From contig NC_049987.1 of NCBI RefSeq assembly GCF_000003815.2, positions 15,261,883 to 15,325,882 on the forward strand: DNA of 64,000 bases, in the 5' to 3' direction. This DNA is from Branchiostoma floridae. Lineage: Eukaryota > Chordata > Leptocardii > Amphioxiformes > Branchiostomatidae. Positions within the stretch are counted from its first letter, which is position 1. Every line of letters begins with the position of its first letter. The notes under the pieces were generated by a model. The model was not told where the DNA came from. It did no database searches and saw only the letters and a program-made list of their open reading frames with translations. This document shows positions 24,487-33,694 of this stretch, in pieces. The position numbers and the translations under genes are program-made.

Positions 24487-24987
24487 ATGGATGCGCTGAA
24501 AGCACAAACAACAGACGTCTTTCGTCAGTTACTATATCACAAAGCCCCAGACTTGTTTCCTGAATACAGACACCCCAGTTCGGCGGCGTACGTAAAAGTA
24601 GTACAATGGGTGGATGCGATCTCGGCGGAAGAGGAATATGGAAAGATTATTGACAGCTTCATGGACAACGTACCCAACGCGAGGGATGGGCTGAAAACGG
24701 TGCTCGAAAAAGTACTGCAAGAGCGACGATTAAACTGGGGTCGACTCGTTACCGCAATGGCTTTTGCCGTGGACGTATGTGTCAACTCGCACGAACGGTA
24801 TGAAAGAAATACCGATGCCATCTCCACCGAGGTAGCAACGTTGATTTGCGACTATGCGGGAAACTGGGTATTACGCCAACGTGGATGGGACGGATGGCTT
24901 GACCGTCGTCGGCACGACAAGTACCCGTCGTTTGTACAGTGTCTCTGTTGGCTTCTCACTGCACACGTTTGCATCATCGTGACGTAG
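24487..24987 (+). CDS. Bcl-2-like protein (left-arm copy)
   Basis: Intronless ORF of 166 codons. A BH1-like motif (LNWGRLVTAMAFAVD, residues about 78-92) and a BH2-like motif (WVLRQRGWDGWL, about 129-140) sit at the usual spacing for Bcl-2 family proteins, which control mitochondrial apoptosis; a BH3-like helix may precede BH1. After LLTAH the frame ends in VCIIVT, because this copy lacks one C that the right-arm copy has, so the two C-termini differ. No clear C-terminal membrane anchor is visible here. The gene reads toward the 3' module with AATAAA on the plus strand (about 25097-25103). Compact single-exon Bcl-2 homologues occur in several large DNA viruses; host retrocopy is equally possible. 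Confidence 0.7.
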   Translation: MDALKAQTTDVFRQLLYHKAPDLFPEYRHPSSAAYVKVVQWVDAISAEEEYGKIIDSFMDNVPNARDGLKTVLEKVLQERRLNWGRLVTAMAFAVDVCVNSHERYERNTDAISTEVATLICDYAGNWVLRQRGWDGWLDRRRHDKYPSFVQCLCWLLTAHVCIIVT

Positions 24988-25005
24988 ATTTTGCGCTGAA
25001 CACGA

Positions 25006-25168
25006 TACCATGTTTGACACATAGGACGCCATGTGTGTTGGTTATGAATTCCTTAATACAGTTTTGATCGCCGTCAAGTGATAGTAACGTGTTAAGAAAT
25101 AAACAGGATCACCGTACACAAGTGTCTTTTGTGTTGTGTTGATATATGCCTACATAACAGACACGTAC
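25006..25168. repeat. 3' module, inverted copy at 26462-26650
   Basis: CATACCATGTTTGACAT-like start, GGTTATGAATTCCTT, AACAGGATCACCGTACAC and GTTGATATATGCCTA are shared in the same order with the reverse complement of 26462-26650, at lower identity than the main palindrome. The two copies follow the Bcl-2-like ORF and the tail of the central ORF, so it behaves like a duplicated 3' end or terminator module. It includes AAATAAA in the outer copy. Confidence 0.75.
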
Positions 25169-25172
25169 AAGG

Positions 25173-25480
25173 CTACTCCAAAGCAATGATTTCCTGCATG
25201 TACATATAGATGGCATACGTCCGTTCAAAGAAGTTGGTCTTTCCCTCCAGAGAAATGTTCTCCATGAAGTCAAAGGGGTTCTCGCTGTTGTAAAGCTTAC
25301 TGCACATGAGTTCTCCCAGCAGCCTATCTGCGACAAACTCAATGTACTGTTTCATCAGGTCTTGATTCATCCCAATCAGCTTCACAGGAAGAGCTTCCGT
25401 CAGGAACTCTTGCTCAATCTTAACAGCATCGTCGATAATCTGGTAAATGCGCTCTTGACTAGGCTTATTGGTTGCTTTAG
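25173..25480 (-). pseudogene. Ribonucleotide reductase small-subunit C-terminal fragment (left arm)
   Basis: About 100 codons on the minus strand match the last helices of class I ribonucleotide reductase R2 proteins: [29 protein letters not shown] and [20 protein letters not shown]. The whole protein makes deoxyribonucleotides through a di-iron tyrosyl radical. The iron-ligand helices lie upstream and are absent, and the usual C-terminal tail that docks with the large subunit is replaced by [15 protein letters not shown], so the fragment cannot be catalytic. Its 5' side runs directly into the CTCCGGAG array, and GCTACT(C/T)(C/T)AAAGCAA occurs inverted at both its ends. Whether the source was cellular or viral is not decidable by eye. 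Confidence 0.8.
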
Positions 25481-25484
25481 AGTA

Positions 25485-26445
25485 GCTATACGTGTTGCTC
25501 CGGAGTAAATAAAACTGCTCCGGAGTAAAATAAACTGCTCCGGAGTAACAGAAAACTGCTCCGGAGTAAATAGAACTGCTCCGGAGTATGCTCCGGAGTA
25601 AGTGAGTAAGTATATTTGTTGTAAGTATGTATATTTGTCATGTACGTACGAACATATACCATCTATATGTACATGCAGTGAAACATTGCTTTGGAGTAAC
25701 TATACGTGTTGCTCCGGAGTAAAAACACTGCTCCGGAGTAAAATAAACTGCTCCGGAGTAAAAGAAAACTGCTCCGGAGTAAATAAAACTGCTCCGGAGT
25801 ATGCTCCGGAGTAAGTGAGTAAGTATATTTGTTGTAAGTATGTATATTTGTCATGTACGTACGAACATATACCATCTATATGTACATGCAGTGAAACATT
25901 GCTTTGGAGTAGCTATACGTGTTGCTCCGGAGTAAAAACACTGCTCCGGAGTAAAAGAAAACTGCTCCGGAGTAAAATAAACTACTCCGGAGTAAAATAA
26001 AAATGCTCCGGAGTATACTCCGGAGTAAGTGAGTAAGTGTATTTGTTGTAAGTATGTATATTTGTCTAAGTATATTTGTTGTAAGTATGTATACTTGTCA
26101 TGTACGTACCAACATATACCATCTATATGTACATGTAGTGAAACATTGCTTTGGAGTAACTATACGTGTTGCTCCGGAGTAAAAAAAAACTGCTCCGGAG
26201 TAAAAGAAAACTGCTCCGGAGTATGCTCCGGAGTAAGTGAGTAAGTGTATTTGTTGTAAGTATGTATATTTGTCTAAGTATATTTGTTGTAAGTATGTAT
26301 ACTTGTCATGTACGTACGAACATATACCATCTATATGTACATGCAGTGAAACATTACTTTGGAGTAGCTATACGTGTTGCTCCTGAGTAAAAAAAACAAA
26401 AAAAAACTGCTCCGGAGTAAGTGAGTAAGTATATTCGTGTTAAGT
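25485..26445. repeat. CTCCGGAG palindrome array, left arm
   Basis: About twenty copies of TGCTCCGGAGTA-like palindromes, usually 16-20 bp apart with A-rich spacers, are organised in roughly 200-bp higher-order units. Each unit also contains GTAAGTATATTTGTTGTAAG, TGTCATGTACGTACGAACAT and ACCATCTATATGTACATGCA, then ATTGCTTTGGAGTA. The last part resembles the tail of the adjacent reductase fragment. Short ORFs inside the array have no coding character. Confidence 0.85.
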
Positions 26446-26685
26446 AACGCATACGTATTTGCCATATACGTGCCTGTTATGTACTAGGCATATATCAACA
26501 CAACAATACAAAAGACAGAAGTGTACGGTGATCCTGTTTCTTAAGACTTTACTATCAATTTACGTCTATAGAAAAATGTATCAAGGAATTCATAACCAAT
26601 GTACATCTCGTCCGATCCTGTATGTCAAACATGGTATGACATTAGGAAAGAAAAGTTGTACTGCAGGCGATATGGCGACCTCACA

Positions 26686-26884
26686 TTACTTCAGGACGAG
26701 GTAACCATATTTTTTCATCAATGTCTGTTCTGAGACCCAGTTCTTGCTGTGTACAATCTCATTACTGTAACGAGGCAACGCAGCGAACTCTATTAGATAA
26801 AATTTTTGCCAGCGCGCTTCGTCTGTTTGATGACACTTTGAGGAACATCGCCTGGCTGGTGAGGTAGTGCGATGGTCAAGTCTC
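26686..26884 (-). pseudogene. Headless tail of the central C2H2/acidic ORF (left arm)
   Basis: The inner end of the left arm is the mirror of 27524-27722. It holds the tail sequence of the central ORF plus an open frame ending KYGYLVLK, but the zinc-finger head is in the unique centre and reads only into the right arm. This copy therefore has no start. Confidence 0.5.
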
Positions 26885-27087
26885 ATGCATCATGCATCTA
26901 CGTCATCATGCATCTACGTATGCCGTTACTGCATACGTGGTATTGAAATATTGTTGTCATGAATGAAACGTAGATGCATAATGCATACAAGATAAACGAC
27001 CGATCCCTTACAAACTTTCATGCGCGATAAATATATGTGTGCACATCAATTCCTTATCATTTCCCTTCTGTCCGCCGAACAAAAAGT

Positions 27088-27615
27088 ATGCCTCACGTCT
27101 GCGAAATTTGTGATCGGGAATTTGATCGTGCGTTCAACCTCGAGCGTCATCTGGAAAGAAAACACCGAGACGAGTCAGGTGGTGCCTCGGGAGAAGTCGT
27201 CGTTGATGCCGAGACGGGCTCTTACCGGGAGCGCGATGTTTTCGACGACTCCGATGTGGCGTCTGAACACGATACGGACACGGTTGGTTCCGAAGATGGG
27301 GGTTCGACGGCGTCACAAGATGAAGAAAGCGTCTCAGACGCCGAATCTGTGATGGGCTCCGAGCAGGGAGACTCCACAGAAGAAACCGACAGCGACCAAA
27401 GTGGTTCCGAGAGTGATACAGGGACAGATGTGTCCTCCGGGACGGTTTCATCTGATGAAAGTGAACGCACTGGCTACGACAGCGGCTACCACAGCGGCGA
27501 CGAGGAGGAGTGGACACTCTATCGAGACTTGACCATCGCACTACCTCACCAGCCAGGCGATGTTCCTCAAAGTGTCATCAAACAGACGAAGCGCGCTGGC
27601 AAAAATTTTATCTAA
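27088..27615 (+). CDS. C2H2 zinc-finger protein with acidic Ser-rich domain
   Basis: From ATG 27088 the ORF encodes 175 residues. One C2H2 finger (HVCEICDREFDRAFNLERH, then LERKH) lies at residues 3-25. About 110 residues very rich in Asp, Glu, Ser, Thr and Gly follow, then a basic end (KQTKRAGKNFI). A TATA-like box (GATAAATATAT) lies about 55 bp upstream. The gene starts in the unique centre and crosses into the right arm at 27524. After its stop, another frame stays open to 27722 (LPRYSHEIVHSKNW...), suggesting the protein was once longer and lost its end to a frameshift. The pattern suggests a DNA-binding regulator with an acidic domain; this is inference only. Confidence 0.6.
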   Translation: MPHVCEICDREFDRAFNLERHLERKHRDESGGASGEVVVDAETGSYRERDVFDDSDVASEHDTDTVGSEDGGSTASQDEESVSDAESVMGSEQGDSTEETDSDQSGSESDTGTDVSSGTVSSDESERTGYDSGYHSGDEEEWTLYRDLTIALPHQPGDVPQSVIKQTKRAGKNFI

Positions 27616-27727
27616 TAGAGTTCGCTGCGTTGCCTCGTTACAGTCATGAGATTGTACACAGCAAGAACTGGGTCTCAGAACAGACATTGATGAAAAAATA
27701 TGGTTACCTCGTCCTGAAGTAATGTGA

Positions 27728-27950
27728 GGTCGCCATATCGCCTGCAGTACAACTTTTCTTTCCTAATGTCATACCATGTTTGACATACAGGATCGGACGA
27801 GATGTACATTGGTTATGAATTCCTTGATACATTTTTTTATAGACGTAAATTGATAGTAAAGTCTTAAGAAACAGGATCACCGTACACTTCTGTCTTTTGT
27901 ATTGTTGTGTTGATATATGCCTAGTACATAACAGGCACGTATATGGCAAA
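27728..27950. repeat. 3' module after the central ORF (right arm)
   Basis: Mirror of 26459-26680. It follows the end of the C2H2/acidic ORF and is related to the module that follows the Bcl-2-like ORF, so the two genes share 3' flanking sequence. Confidence 0.7.
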
Positions 27951-27964
27951 TACGTATGCGTTAC

Positions 27965-28925
27965 TTAACGCGAATATACTTACTCACTTACTCCGGAGCA
28001 GTTTTTTGTTGTTGTTTTTTTTACTCAGGAGCAACACGTATAGCTACTCCAAAGTAATGTTTCACTGCATGTACATATAGATGGTATATGTTCGTACGTA
28101 CATGACAAGTATACATACTTACAACAAATATACTTAGACAAATATACATACTTACAACAAATACACTTACTCACTTACTCCGGAGCATACTCCGGAGCAG
28201 TTTTCTTTTACTCCGGAGCAGTTTTTTTTTACTCCGGAGCAACACGTATAGTTACTCCAAAGCAATGTTTCACTACATGTACATATAGATGGTATATGTT
28301 GGTACGTACATGACAAGTATACATACTTACAACAAATATACTTAGACAAATATACATACTTACAACAAATACACTTACTCACTTACTCCGGAGTATACTC
28401 CGGAGCATTTTTATTTTACTCCGGAGTAGTTTATTTTACTCCGGAGCAGTTTTCTTTTACTCCGGAGCAGTGTTTTTACTCCGGAGCAACACGTATAGCT
28501 ACTCCAAAGCAATGTTTCACTGCATGTACATATAGATGGTATATGTTCGTACGTACATGACAAATATACATACTTACAACAAATATACTTACTCACTTAC
28601 TCCGGAGCATACTCCGGAGCAGTTTTATTTACTCCGGAGCAGTTTTCTTTTACTCCGGAGCAGTTTATTTTACTCCGGAGCAGTGTTTTTACTCCGGAGC
28701 AACACGTATAGTTACTCCAAAGCAATGTTTCACTGCATGTACATATAGATGGTATATGTTCGTACGTACATGACAAATATACATACTTACAACAAATATA
28801 CTTACTCACTTACTCCGGAGCATACTCCGGAGCAGTTCTATTTACTCCGGAGCAGTTTTCTGTTACTCCGGAGCAGTTTATTTTACTCCGGAGCAGTTTT
28901 ATTTACTCCGGAGCAACACGTATAG
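27965..28925. repeat. CTCCGGAG palindrome array, right arm
   Basis: Mirror image of 25485-26445 with the same higher-order units and a few differences, such as the A/T-run lengths near 28005-28020. Confidence 0.85.
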
Positions 28926-28929
28926 CTAC

Positions 28930-29238
28930 TCTAAAGCAACCAATAAGCCTAGTCAAGAGCGCATTCACCAGATTATCGACGATGCTGTTAAGATTGAGCA
29001 AGAGTTCCTGACGGAAGCTCTTCCTGTGAAGCTGATTGGGATGAATCAAGACCTGATGAAACAGTACATTGAGTTTGTCGCAGATAGGCTGCTGGGAGAA
29101 CTCATGTGCAGTAAGCTTTACAACAGCAAGAACCCCTTTGACTTCATGGAGAACATTTCTCTGGAGGGAAAGACCAACTTCTTTGAACGGACGTATGCCA
29201 TCTATATGTACATGCAGGATATCATTGCTTTGGAGTAG
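28930..29238 (+). pseudogene. Ribonucleotide reductase small-subunit C-terminal fragment (right arm)
   Basis: Mirror copy of 25173-25480, with [18 protein letters not shown] through [10 protein letters not shown] then a non-standard end. Differences include IHQ for IYQ, NSKNP for NSENP and MQDIIALE for MQEIIALE, all keeping the frame open. It lacks the iron-ligand region like the other copy. Confidence 0.8.
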
Positions 29239-29323
29239 CCTTGTACGTGTCTCGTATGTAGGCATATATCAACACAACACAAAAGACACTTGTGTATGGT
29301 GATCCTGTTTATTTCTTAACACG

Positions 29324-29423
29324 NNNNNNNNNNNNNNNNNNNNNNNNNNNNNNNNNNNNNNNNNNNNNNNNNNNNNNNNNNNNNNNNNNNNNNNNNNNNN
29401 NNNNNNNNNNNNNNNNNNNNNNN
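29324..29423. other. Assembly gap (100 N)
   Basis: The corresponding part of the left arm (about 25020-25087) is only about 68 bp, so the gap is probably a placeholder rather than a real length. It removes the end of the right-arm Bcl-2-like ORF. Confidence 0.95.
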
Positions 29424-29957
29424 TGTCAAACATGGTATCGTGTTCAGCGCAAAATTTACGTCACGATGAGGCAAACGGTGTGCAGTGAGAAGCCAACAGA
29501 GACACTGTACAAACGACGGGTACTTGTCGTGCCGACGACGGTCAAGCCATCCGTCCCATCCACGTTGGCGTAATACCCAGTTTCCCGCATAGTCGCAAAT
29601 CAACGTTGCTACCTCGGTGGAGATGGCATCGGTATTTCTTTCATACCGTTCGTGCGAGTTGACACATACGTCCACGGCAAAAGCCATTGCGGTAACGAGT
29701 CGACCCCAGTTTAATCGTCGCTCTTGCAGTACTTTTTCGAGCACCGTTTTCAGCCCATCCCTCGCGTTGGGTACGTTGTCCATGAAGCTGTCAATAATCT
29801 TTCCATATTCCTCTTCCGCCGAGATCGCATCCACCCATTGTACTACTTTTACGTACGCCGCCGAACTGGGGTGTCTGTATTCAGGAAACAAGTCTGGGGC
29901 TTTGTGATATAGTAACTGACGAAAGACGTCTGTTGTTTGTGCTTTCAGCGCATCCAT
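29424..29957 (-). CDS. Bcl-2-like protein (right-arm copy), 3' end in a gap
   Basis: Same ORF as 24487-24987, starting at 29957 on the minus strand, with the same BH1-like (NWGRLVTAMAFA) and BH2-like (WVLRQRGWDGWL) motifs. It carries one extra C after LLTAH, so the frame continues as HRLPHRDVNFALNTIPCLT into the gap. The true C-terminus is unknown. This copy may be the undamaged form. Confidence 0.65.
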
Positions 29958-30294
29958 TAAAGACTGATCTCAGTAGACTTAACCAGGCCAAATAAGGGCA
30001 TGTCATTCACAATTAGAGAGGGGGAGGTTCATTTGGGGTGGGGTGGGTTTTGTCATAGTTACCTCGCTCCGCCTGAATATATGATATCTGACCCCTGACC
30101 TGCCCCGAATGAATACATAATATCTGACCTATGATCTGCGCCTGAATAAATCATATGCGACCTCTGACCTGCTCCGCCTGAATAGTTATGTGACCTCTGA
30201 CCCATGACCTACGCCTGAATCAATCATATGTGACCTCTGACCTGCTCCTTCTTGCTCCTGAATAATATTAGTCAGCGTGTCGCTACTATACTAC

Positions 30295-30720
30295 TAACGT
30301 TATCTGAGGCAATGATTTACATTTTAAGAGGGGTCAACGACCGACAGGATGTTAGCCTAATCTTCACCCAAGATGACTAGAAAGCCAGACTATTTAGCAA
30401 ATTGTATGATCCCTTCTAGGTACTGTTGCTCCCAAAGACACAGTCTCCTTTATATGGACCCCCGTGGTTCGACCGCTAGCTGCGTACCAAGCTTTGTTTG
30501 CCAGGCTGAGTCATGTGATGACTTCGTCGTGCGTGCAATTTGAATGAGGTCAACGGCAACCAAGACGAAAAACGGCATCTGAGGCAATGACTTAAGAAAA
30601 GGAAGCCAGCCTCCTTGCAAATTTGGTAAATTGTAGGACTTCCTCTAGGAACAAGTGCGTTTTTAGTAAATCCCATATACCAAAGCCACAGTGGCTCCTT
30701 CATATAGCCCCCAATGGTTT
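30295..30720. repeat. 292-bp satellite, right block
   Basis: The satellite resumes after the palindromic element with TATCTGAGGCAATGATT and the same landmarks as 23630-24149. It then decays from about 30600. Confidence 0.85.
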
Positions 30721-30776
30721 CGACAGCTTACTGCGTAGCAATCTTTATTTGTCGACCTTTGGCATCACATTTGTAA

Positions 30777-31275
30777 TAGTTTCGGCCTCTCGTGACCATG
30801 GTCTCTCTGATACCTATCGGGTCTCCTTTGAGTAAAAAAAGCTCATTTGTTAAAAACTGATGTTGAGAATCACAGAATGGGCGCTGTAGTGATAGAAAAC
30901 ATTATAAAAAATTATTGAAAATTTGTTTTTCCCAGTTAGGAGAAAGCCTATAGTTTTGGCCTCTCGTGACCATGGTCTCTCTGATACATAAGGAGTCTCT
31001 TTTGAATAATCAAGCTCATTTGTTAAAAACTTATGATTGAGAATCACAGAATGGTCATGGTAGTGATAGAAAACATTAAAAAAATTATCACAAAATTCTC
31101 AGTTAGGAGAAAGCCTATTGTTCCAGACTTTCGTTACCAAGGTCTCTCTGATACCTAAGGGGTGTCTTTTGTGTAATCAAACTCATTTGTTAAAAACTAA
31201 TGATTGAGAATCACAGAATGGGTGCTCTAGCGATAGAAAACACAAATAAATTGATTGAAAATCTGTTTAGTTAGG
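30777..31275. repeat. Tandem repeat, three ~170-bp units
   Basis: Units start at about 30777, 30951 and 31119. Shared landmarks are GGCCTCTCGTGACCATGGTC, TCTCTGATACCTA, AAGCTCATTTGTTAAAAACT, GAATCACAGAATGG and AGTTAGGAGAAAGCCTAT. Non-coding and unrelated to the 292-bp satellite. Confidence 0.8.
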
Positions 31276-31429
31276 AAAGGCCCCACACACGTATAATGGT
31301 ACAGTCGACCGCTCATGCCCATTCAATAAACGCAATGTGTCTATGTCTTCTTTAATTCTACATGGTGTAGTTGTACTAGCTTTTAGTGAACATACATGAA
31401 GAGACAGCGTTTAAGATACATGTAGCTTT

Positions 31430-32760
31430 CTTCGGGGTACAGATGAAGATATCAATTTTCCTTAATATATTGCATGACATGTCAGAGACAGAGATGAATG
31501 GTGCCGTTAGACATATTTTGAACAAATATAATAATAATATAATATTATACGGGAGTTCATGTGCAAGTTCATGCCCGGAGACTAATTGCAAGTACATGGT
31601 ATAAACATAGGAGATATACAAGTGACAATAAACAGTGATAAACATTATTGTGAAAAGAGGCTACTCGAATACTAGTGTTAGCTATTTCTGAACAGGTTAA
31701 CAGGGAAATCATTATAAAATTTTAGCTTACTATCGATAAAGCATACCATATGAAGGGTGATTAACTTGTCCCTAAAACTTACAACATGCAATTAAGATAT
31801 AGTCACAAACAAAAACAGGTCTCAATTCGACATGTTCAAGGTTACTAACAACTATAGGTTGTAGACTAATGCTCATCATATCATATTATAATAATCACTA
31901 TAATGTACAGTTATGGTTATCCTGCTTGAATTTTATATAAGTTCTCATAACATGCTGCTAGATTACACTTTACACTAAAGTATCAACTATAGGTGGCTTC
32001 ACATTCAAATTCACTGAAATAGTAAGAAAGTTAACGATTATTAAAATCAGACAAACCCTGAATATCTGCGCGGTGATCTTTCTACTACGAAATCATGACA
32101 CCGCGAATAAATTTTCATCTTATCACTATACTGCACAATTGTTTGAATCACAAACGGAAAACACTACAAAATCTTCCCATTTCCCTTCTACCCCATAGTT
32201 AAAACCGTGAAAGTAGATTCAAATATGCAACTCTAAGGTGTTGATGCTTCGTTTGATAGGCAGTTTCGTATTACTTAAAATAATTTGTGACATGGCAATT
32301 TGTTCATCTGTGCCGTTGGAATAAGCCCGTTCATTGATCCAACTGGTCATGCGCATGTCAAAGGTTAAGACCTCTGAGACAAAAACAAAACACGTCTGGA
32401 CATTGTCATGCAAAGCGACCGACGGAGGCCATATACAGTCAAGGCAAGAATCTGTTTATATCAGGGGCATTCACACCTGTCCATGCACAGTTGGATCTGT
32501 GAACGAGATTATTGTTCGACATCATCATCAACTTCCTGTAGGTCACACCATCACTTCCGGCAGGTCATGACCACCTTGTACGGGTAGGGCAGGCTGGCGG
32601 TGCCTCCAGCCTTATCATCAGGGGTGAGATCAGGAGGCCCCTCACCCTCGGTAATGCTGAAGCGGAAGTTCTGGACCAGTCCTCCAAGCAGGAGGTAGGT
32701 GAGCGCTTTTCCCACAGCGTCACCAGGACAAGCACGGCGTCCAGCACTGATTGGAAGAGA
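31430..32760. repeat. Segmental duplication copy 2 (P450 last exon and 3' flank)
   Basis: Parallel to 13790-14950, with moderate divergence and several indels in non-coding parts but strong conservation in the last P450 exon. Confidence 0.8.
32551..32746 (-). pseudogene. Isolated last exon of a second P450
   Basis: A 196-nt exon with intact acceptor and stop, exactly the length of the last exon of the P450 at 14738-21640. It encodes AGRRACPGDAVGKALTYLLL through VVMTCRK, including the haem-ligand cysteine. The frame is intact and most changes keep chemistry, so it was under selection at some time. No upstream exons are present within the next 11 kb on the minus strand; that space holds tyrosine-kinase exons and repeats. 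It is a fragment, or its other exons are lost in the gap at 33128-33227 or misassembled. Confidence 0.75.
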
Positions 32761-33127
32761 TAGAATATAACGGCGAGGGAACGCACACTACCATATAGTC
32801 AAGTCTATTACCTGCTGTCTTAAGCTTCAAGATTCCGGTCGCACTACTTTTTATCCCGAAGTATACGTCATCAGGGACTATGGTTAAATACTGTACCCTG
32901 AGGCCTTAAACGATCTTGAACTTGAATTACTTTCAATACTATTCAGACCGGGGGAGGGGGTTTTTGAGACCCGCCCCTTTTAACTCTTACACGACTTATC
33001 GTATGGCCACCAAATTTTCCATTGTTAGAACTGAAACTAGCGAATTTTGTCAAAAATGCCCGTCAACAAACCGTTGTCATGGCAACACGAAAAAAAGAAA
33101 TCGTCAAACCCTCCTGAAATTGGTGTT

Positions 33128-33227
33128 NNNNNNNNNNNNNNNNNNNNNNNNNNNNNNNNNNNNNNNNNNNNNNNNNNNNNNNNNNNNNNNNNNNNNNNNN
33201 NNNNNNNNNNNNNNNNNNNNNNNNNNN
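33128..33227. other. Assembly gap (100 N)
   Basis: Placeholder gap between the P450 remnant and the first visible exon of the plus-strand tyrosine kinase. Confidence 0.95.
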
Positions 33228-33694
33228 ATTGGCATATTATGCATTTGAGTTCAGCCCACGCGATGAATGGTGGATGCCCTTTGAAAGTCTCCTCACCCCA
33301 AAAATAATAATAATCGAAGCTTCAACCCTTTTTTCCATTATGTATTTGTAGACTGTTGATTCACTTTGAATCCTCAATCCTCAGCAAGAAATTGTAATAT
33401 CTGTGCGTATCAGTACTAATTGTTCATAATTAATGAAAAATGGAGGGGCAACATACAACAATGTCTTTACACGTCTAACAATATGCAAGATGAAGAACGG
33501 ACTGGAGATAGTCAAGGAAGGGGTACCTCCAAATAAAAGGGGCAACACAACTCTGTCATAAGAATGAAAATTAATTATTATATTGTTCAAGTGAGACTCA
33601 AAACCAAGGCTGATTTTTCTTAAATCTTACAATTATTTAGTTAGTGTTGTTTTGATAAAAAGACAAATGGTATATCCATATAATCCTTTTCGCA

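Larger units (their letters stand above)
24150..30294. mobile_element. Giant palindromic element carrying genes (6.1 kb)
   Basis: The left arm 24150-26884 and right arm 27524-30294 are near-identical reverse complements (about 2.7 kb each) around a unique 639-bp centre. The ends read GTAGTATAGTAGCGACACGC inward on both sides. The flanking satellite resumes with CAACGTCA on the left and TAACGTTA on the right, a candidate 7-8 bp target duplication. Each arm holds, from outside in: subterminal repeats, a Bcl-2-like ORF reading inward, a shared 3' module, a ribonucleotide reductase fragment reading outward, a CTCCGGAG array, a second inverted copy of the 3' module, and the tail of the central ORF. 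No transposase, integrase or polymerase is visible. The arms differ by substitutions and indels, so a simple assembly echo is unlikely. A fragment of a large DNA virus is an alternative origin. Confidence 0.8.

Noticed and set aside
25485-26445. CRISPR-like array
   Set aside because: Repeats are too short, spacers are not unique, higher-order units repeat, and the genome is eukaryotic.
27134-27541. Minus-strand ORFs opposite the C2H2/acidic gene
   Set aside because: Antisense to a strongly biased acidic coding region, which keeps other frames open by composition.
25602-28809. Short ORFs such as [13 protein letters not shown] in the CTCCGGAG arrays
   Set aside because: Translation of tandem repeats; no start context, no family, identical mirror copies.
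24150-30294. Pure assembly artefact (one locus assembled twice, inverted)
   Set aside because: Not fully excluded, but the arms differ by substitutions and indels, the flanks differ, and the satellite continues in the same orientation on both sides.
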